Of a stretch of DNA of 7,731 bases, positions 5,240 to 7,731 are shown piece by piece. The DNA comes from Nitrospirota bacterium. Its GTDB lineage: Bacteria > Nitrospirota > 9FT-COMBO-42-15 > HDB-SIOI813. The stretch covers positions 1-7,731 of the forward strand of contig JACRGZ010000179.1 of the NCBI GenBank assembly GCA_016234155.1. The letters run 5' to 3'. The stretch's first letter is position 1, and the number at the start of each line of letters is the position of its first letter. The notes beneath the pieces were generated by a model. The model saw nothing but the letters and a program-made list of their open reading frames with translations. It was not told the origin of the DNA and ran no database searches. The translations under genes and the position numbers were made by a program.

Positions 5240-6070
5240 ATGTTTAATTCATATTTTCTCTTTGACATTATATTCTGGGTCTATCTGATCGCCGCCTGCT
5301 GCTATATCTTTTATCTATCCATAAGGAAGGAGATAGTAGGCCACCTGGCATTTGCCCTTACAGTTATAGGATGGCTTGGAAATACCGCTGCCCTTGCTGC
5401 CAGGACGATGGAGACAGGGAGGGCGCCCTATGCAAATCTGTACGAGACGATGATACTACTCTCATGGTTGATCGTGATGTGTTATCTGGTTATAGAGATA
5501 AAATATTTAAGGTTAAGGGTACTGGGGGCCATTATTGTCTCAATAGCCTTCCTTGCAATCGGGGCGGCAGCCATGTTACCTTACAGGTATCAGGTTGCAG
5601 AGCCGCTCATACCTGCCCTGCAGAGCAACTGGCTGATCCTCCATGTAATTACAACATTCGTGGGGTATGCAGGTTTTGCCGTGGCCTTTGGCCTGGGAAT
5701 TTTATATCTCTTTAAAGAACGAGCGGAACGAAAAAAAGGCTTTTCATTCTTTGATAGATTCCCCAGCGCTGAGCTTCTCGACGATCTGGGTTACAGATTT
5801 ATTGCCTTGGGATTCCCATTTGTCACTCTCGGGATTATACTCGGTGCGATATGGGCCAATTATGCCTGGGGCGGATACTGGAGCTGGGACCCGAAGGAGA
5901 CCTGGTCACTAATCGTCTGGTTTATCTACGCAGGCTATTTCCATGGAAGGCTTGTCCGCGGATGGCGTGGCAGGAAGACTGCGTACTTTTCGATAATAGG
6001 CTTTCTTGCAGTGATATTTCTTTACTGGGGGGTGAGTTTCGTGCTGCCGGGACTGCATGCGTATGCATAG
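5240..6070 (+). CDS. resC: System II cytochrome c biogenesis protein ResC/CcsA (heme lyase subunit)
   Basis: This is a 276-residue polytopic inner-membrane protein of the heme-handling (CcmC/CcmF/CcsA) superfamily. It holds the WWD signature as WGGYWSWDPKETW (210-222), which presents heme on the periplasmic side. His 135 (WLILHV) and His 273 (GLHAYA) fit the two periplasmic heme-ligand histidines, and His 235 (YFHGRL) fits the transmembrane histidine. The spacings of 100 and 38 residues are close to those of characterised CcsA domains. About eight hydrophobic segments are visible and the length is normal for a stand-alone CcsA. AGGAGG at 5225-5230, nine bases before ATG 5240, fixes the start. 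The 57-bp gap after resB is filled by a palindrome. Works with ResB to export heme and join it to CXXCH apocytochromes. Confidence 0.93.
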   Translation: MFNSYFLFDIIFWVYLIAACCYIFYLSIRKEIVGHLAFALTVIGWLGNTAALAARTMETGRAPYANLYETMILLSWLIVMCYLVIEIKYLRLRVLGAIIVSIAFLAIGAAAMLPYRYQVAEPLIPALQSNWLILHVITTFVGYAGFAVAFGLGILYLFKERAERKKGFSFFDRFPSAELLDDLGYRFIALGFPFVTLGIILGAIWANYAWGGYWSWDPKETWSLIVWFIYAGYFHGRLVRGWRGRKTAYFSIIGFLAVIFLYWGVSFVLPGLHAYA

Positions 6071-6075
6071 ATAAT

Positions 6076-6110
6076 AATCCCCCTTAGTCCCCCTTTAGTA
6101 AAGGGGGATT
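6076..6110. repeat. C5/G5 palindromic repeat, copy 3, in the resC-resA gap
   Basis: Core stem TCCCCCTTT (6088-6096), loop AGT, AAAGGGGGA (6100-6108). A further AATCCCCC (6076-6083) on the left can instead pair with GGGGGATT (6103-6110), so two alternative folds compete. The right outer G tract seen in copy 1 is missing here, the opposite loss to copy 2. It begins 5 bp after the resC stop. No T-run follows, so read-through into resA is likely. Confidence 0.85.
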
Positions 6111-6118
6111 TAAGGCGT

Positions 6119-6135
6119 TTTAAGAGGGTCTTAAA
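6119..6135 (+). promoter_or_regulatory. Perfect 7-bp hairpin over the resA ribosome-binding site
   Basis: TTTAAGA (6119-6125) and TCTTAAA (6129-6135) are perfect inverted copies around GGG. The Shine-Dalgarno-like AAGAGGG (6122-6128) spans the 5' stem and the loop, and the A of the ATG is the last stem base. The stem is A/T-rich and weak, so any effect on initiation would be modest or temperature-dependent. Confidence 0.45.
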
Positions 6136-6734
6136 TGGCTGAGGTTGTTTCACAGGTAGAGAAGGAGAACAAGGGCAGAACCAGGTCCAGCGCCATAATC
6201 ATCGCCGTTGTCATATTAGCGGGCATTGTCGGCGCAGTCTGGCTCCAGAGCAGCAAGTATGAACCGGTAACAGTAGGCTCGCTCGCCCCTGACTTTGCAC
6301 TCAGCGATCTGAATGGGAAGGAATACACCCTCTCTTCTCTGAGAGGCAAGGTGGTGTTTGTCAATTTCTGGGCTACATGGTGTAAGAGCTGCAAGGATGA
6401 GATGCCTTCCATGCAGGCCCTCTACACATACCTTAAAGAAAGGAACGCGCCATTTGAGATGTTGGGCATAAGCATGGACAGGGTAACCACGCAGAAGGAG
6501 ATAGGCCCGTTTGCCAAGGGCCTCGGTCTTACATTCCCGATACTCCTTGACCCCTGGGGTAAGACTGACGGTAAATATAAACTCACAGGTGTCCCTGAGA
6601 CATATATAATAGACCCGAATGGAAGACTTGCTGAAAAGGTGATCGGGCCGAGGAATTGGGAAGAGATACGCTCAGTTGAAACAATCTTTAAGCTTCTCAA
6701 TATAACAGCAGAACCTAAGACTGAAAGGGGGTAG
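6135..6734 (+). CDS. resA: Membrane-anchored thiol:disulfide oxidoreductase, ResA/TlpA-like
   Basis: This 199-residue protein has a short charged cytoplasmic tail (1-18), one membrane anchor (about 20-37, AIIIAVVILAGIVGAVWL) and a periplasmic thioredoxin-fold domain. The AhpC/TSA-Redoxin-type start is seen in VGSLAPDFALSDLNG (47-61). The active site is WATWCKSCKDEMP with redox Cys 83 and 86, and the cis-proline loop is TGVPETYIID (Pro 154). ResA proteins reduce the CXXCH disulfide of apocytochrome c so that heme can be attached; Bacillus ResA has CEPC, so CKSC is a variant that may tune redox potential. Its neighbours, resBC upstream and ccdA two bases downstream, support this role over a general TlpA function. 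The start ATG 6135 has AAGAGGG upstream, within a small hairpin. Confidence 0.88.
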   Translation: MAEVVSQVEKENKGRTRSSAIIIAVVILAGIVGAVWLQSSKYEPVTVGSLAPDFALSDLNGKEYTLSSLRGKVVFVNFWATWCKSCKDEMPSMQALYTYLKERNAPFEMLGISMDRVTTQKEIGPFAKGLGLTFPILLDPWGKTDGKYKLTGVPETYIIDPNGRLAEKVIGPRNWEEIRSVETIFKLLNITAEPKTERG

Positions 6735-6736
6735 AG

Positions 6737-7477
6737 ATGGAGTCTACCCAGCTTTCCATCTTTGTTGCCTTCTCGGCCGGCCTATTATCCTTTGTATCCC
6801 CATGTGTACTCCCTCTTGTGCCCTCTTTCATTACATATATAACCGGACTTACATTCGAAGACATCACATCAAACATGGAAAAACGCAAGGTGAGGTTTAT
6901 AACTATTACAAATTCACTCGCCTTTATAGGAGGCTTTACATTTATCTTTGTTCTCCTGGGTGGATCTGCAACATTTATAGGCCAGGCATTTATTACTTAT
7001 CAGGATGTGGTAAGGAAGGTTGGAGGTATCCTTATCATCCTCTTTGGTCTTTATATAATGGGTGTGATTAACCTCAAATTCCTGTCTGCTGAAAAAAAGA
7101 TCCACATAGAGGACAAGCCTGCCGGTTACGTAGGCTCTTTCCTTGTAGGAATAGCCTTCGCTGCGGGGTGGACCCCATGCGTAGGACCGATCCTGGGCTC
7201 AATACTGCTGTACGCAAGTACAACAGGGTCGGTGGCAAAGGGCATGGGACTTTTGGCAGTCTACTCCTTAGGACTTGGCCTCCCGTTTTTTATCTCTGCC
7301 ATCGCCATAAATACATTCCTGACTACCTTTAAGATTATCTCGAGGCATATGAAGTGGATAACCGTTGTGAGCGGCGCCTTCCTCATAATAATAGGGGTGA
7401 TTATATTTACAGACTCTCTCACACTTCTCACCTCCTGGTTCCAGCGGTATGGTATTGGATGGAGTGTGGACTTATAG
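6737..7477 (+). CDS. ccdA: Cytochrome c biogenesis protein CcdA (DsbD transmembrane-domain family)
   Basis: This 246-residue inner-membrane protein passes electrons from cytoplasmic thioredoxin to periplasmic thiol proteins. About six membrane helices are visible. The two redox cysteines are in the family's pseudo-symmetrical motifs: SPCVLPLVPSF (Cys 23) in the first helix and GWTPCVGPILGSIL (Cys 148) in the fourth. The length is normal for stand-alone CcdA, which lacks the extra DsbD periplasmic domains. The gene starts 2 bp after the resA-like stop. Its Shine-Dalgarno AAAGGGGG (6724-6731) lies within the last codons of that gene, so the two are translationally close and probably coupled. 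The likely direct partner is the ResA-like protein just upstream. Confidence 0.93.
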   Translation: MESTQLSIFVAFSAGLLSFVSPCVLPLVPSFITYITGLTFEDITSNMEKRKVRFITITNSLAFIGGFTFIFVLLGGSATFIGQAFITYQDVVRKVGGILIILFGLYIMGVINLKFLSAEKKIHIEDKPAGYVGSFLVGIAFAAGWTPCVGPILGSILLYASTTGSVAKGMGLLAVYSLGLGLPFFISAIAINTFLTTFKIISRHMKWITVVSGAFLIIIGVIIFTDSLTLLTSWFQRYGIGWSVDL

Positions 7478-7491
7478 GACAGCCATAAGTT

Positions 7492-7731
7492 ATGTATCCA
7501 ATCTTGATTAAAATCGGTTCCATAGAGATAAGATACTACGGGGTAATGATAGCCCTCGCATTTATTGTGGGGGCTGTCATCGGCGACAGAGAGGCGAGAA
7601 GAAAGGGGTTCCCCCACGGCGCTGTATATGATCTCCTCTCGTATCTGCTCATTGCTGCTATTTTGGGGGCAAGGCTGTACTATGTCATTTTCGCGGATAT
7701 TTCCTGGTTCATAAGCCATCCCCTCGAGATA
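7492..7731 (+). CDS. lgt: Prolipoprotein diacylglyceryl transferase, N-terminal part (3' partial)
   Basis: The frame is open from ATG 7492 to the window end, giving 80 residues. Lgt transfers diacylglycerol from phosphatidylglycerol to the lipobox cysteine of prolipoproteins in the inner membrane. Visible family features are MYPILIKIG, IEIRYYGVMIALAF (first helix), GDREARRKG, YDLLSYLLIAAILGARLYYV (second helix with the conserved GARLYY) and the following SHPLEI. The catalytic HGG region lies beyond the window. The gap after ccdA is 14 bp, which suggests it is the next gene of the ccs operon. The ribosome-binding site is weak (AGGA at 7475-7478, 13 bases upstream), so coupling to ccdA translation is possible. 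Confidence 0.9.
   Translation, partial: MYPILIKIGSIEIRYYGVMIALAFIVGAVIGDREARRKGFPHGAVYDLLSYLLIAAILGARLYYVIFADISWFISHPLEI

Noticed and set aside
5371..6087. Alternative plus-strand frames inside resC
   Set aside because: Out-of-frame with the WWD protein, low-complexity Arg/Cys-rich translations, no ribosome-binding sites.
7261..7719. Open minus-strand frame of 152 codons
   Set aside because: It lies antisense to the end of ccdA and the start of lgt, both clear family members, and its translation shows no recognisable domain.

Overview
The window looks like a chromosomal segment of a Gram-negative anaerobic or microaerophilic bacterium of moderate G+C. It has an outer-membrane porin, a coenzyme-B12-dependent (class II) ribonucleotide reductase tail and a System II (Ccs/Res) cytochrome c maturation operon. 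That mix, and the many small palindromic repeats between genes, would suit a Nitrospirota- or Desulfobacterota-like lineage. This is an impression from gene content, not a phylogenetic result.

Layout. Bases 1-513 (+) are the 3' end of nrdJ, carrying the TSCPD domain and the redox-cysteine/zinc-ribbon tail, with a heptamer repeat in the linker. Bases 514-651 hold a C5/G5 palindrome and a possible promoter. Bases 652-1500 (+) encode a radical SAM protein of the COG0731 (Tyw1-like) type. Bases 1501-1764 hold a MITE with perfect 14-bp terminal inverted repeats and a perfect 8-bp target duplication, then a G5/C5 hairpin. Bases 1765-3379 (-) hold two genes: a porin-like beta-barrel and, downstream of it, a very small PstS-like periplasmic binding protein. 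Bases 3380-3841 are non-coding. They contain a promoter for each direction and a composite repeat in which a 132-bp MITE-like element sits inside another palindromic repeat. From 3842 to the end (+) runs resB, resC/ccsA, resA-like thioredoxin, ccdA and the start of lgt.

How the genes work together. ResB and ResC form the System II complex that moves heme across the membrane and attaches it to apocytochrome c. CcdA carries electrons from cytoplasmic thioredoxin across the membrane to the membrane-anchored ResA-like protein, which reduces the CXXCH cysteines of the apocytochrome. Lgt (lipoprotein lipidation) appears to be co-transcribed. The porin and binding-protein pair probably handles an anionic nutrient, but the ligand is unknown.

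No new enzymatic or defence system is evident. The unusual content is between the genes: at least four unrelated small repeat families occupy nearly every gap wider than about 60 bp. They include an IS66-like MITE inserted across a stop codon, and palindromes placed exactly between stop codon and Shine-Dalgarno inside the ccs operon.
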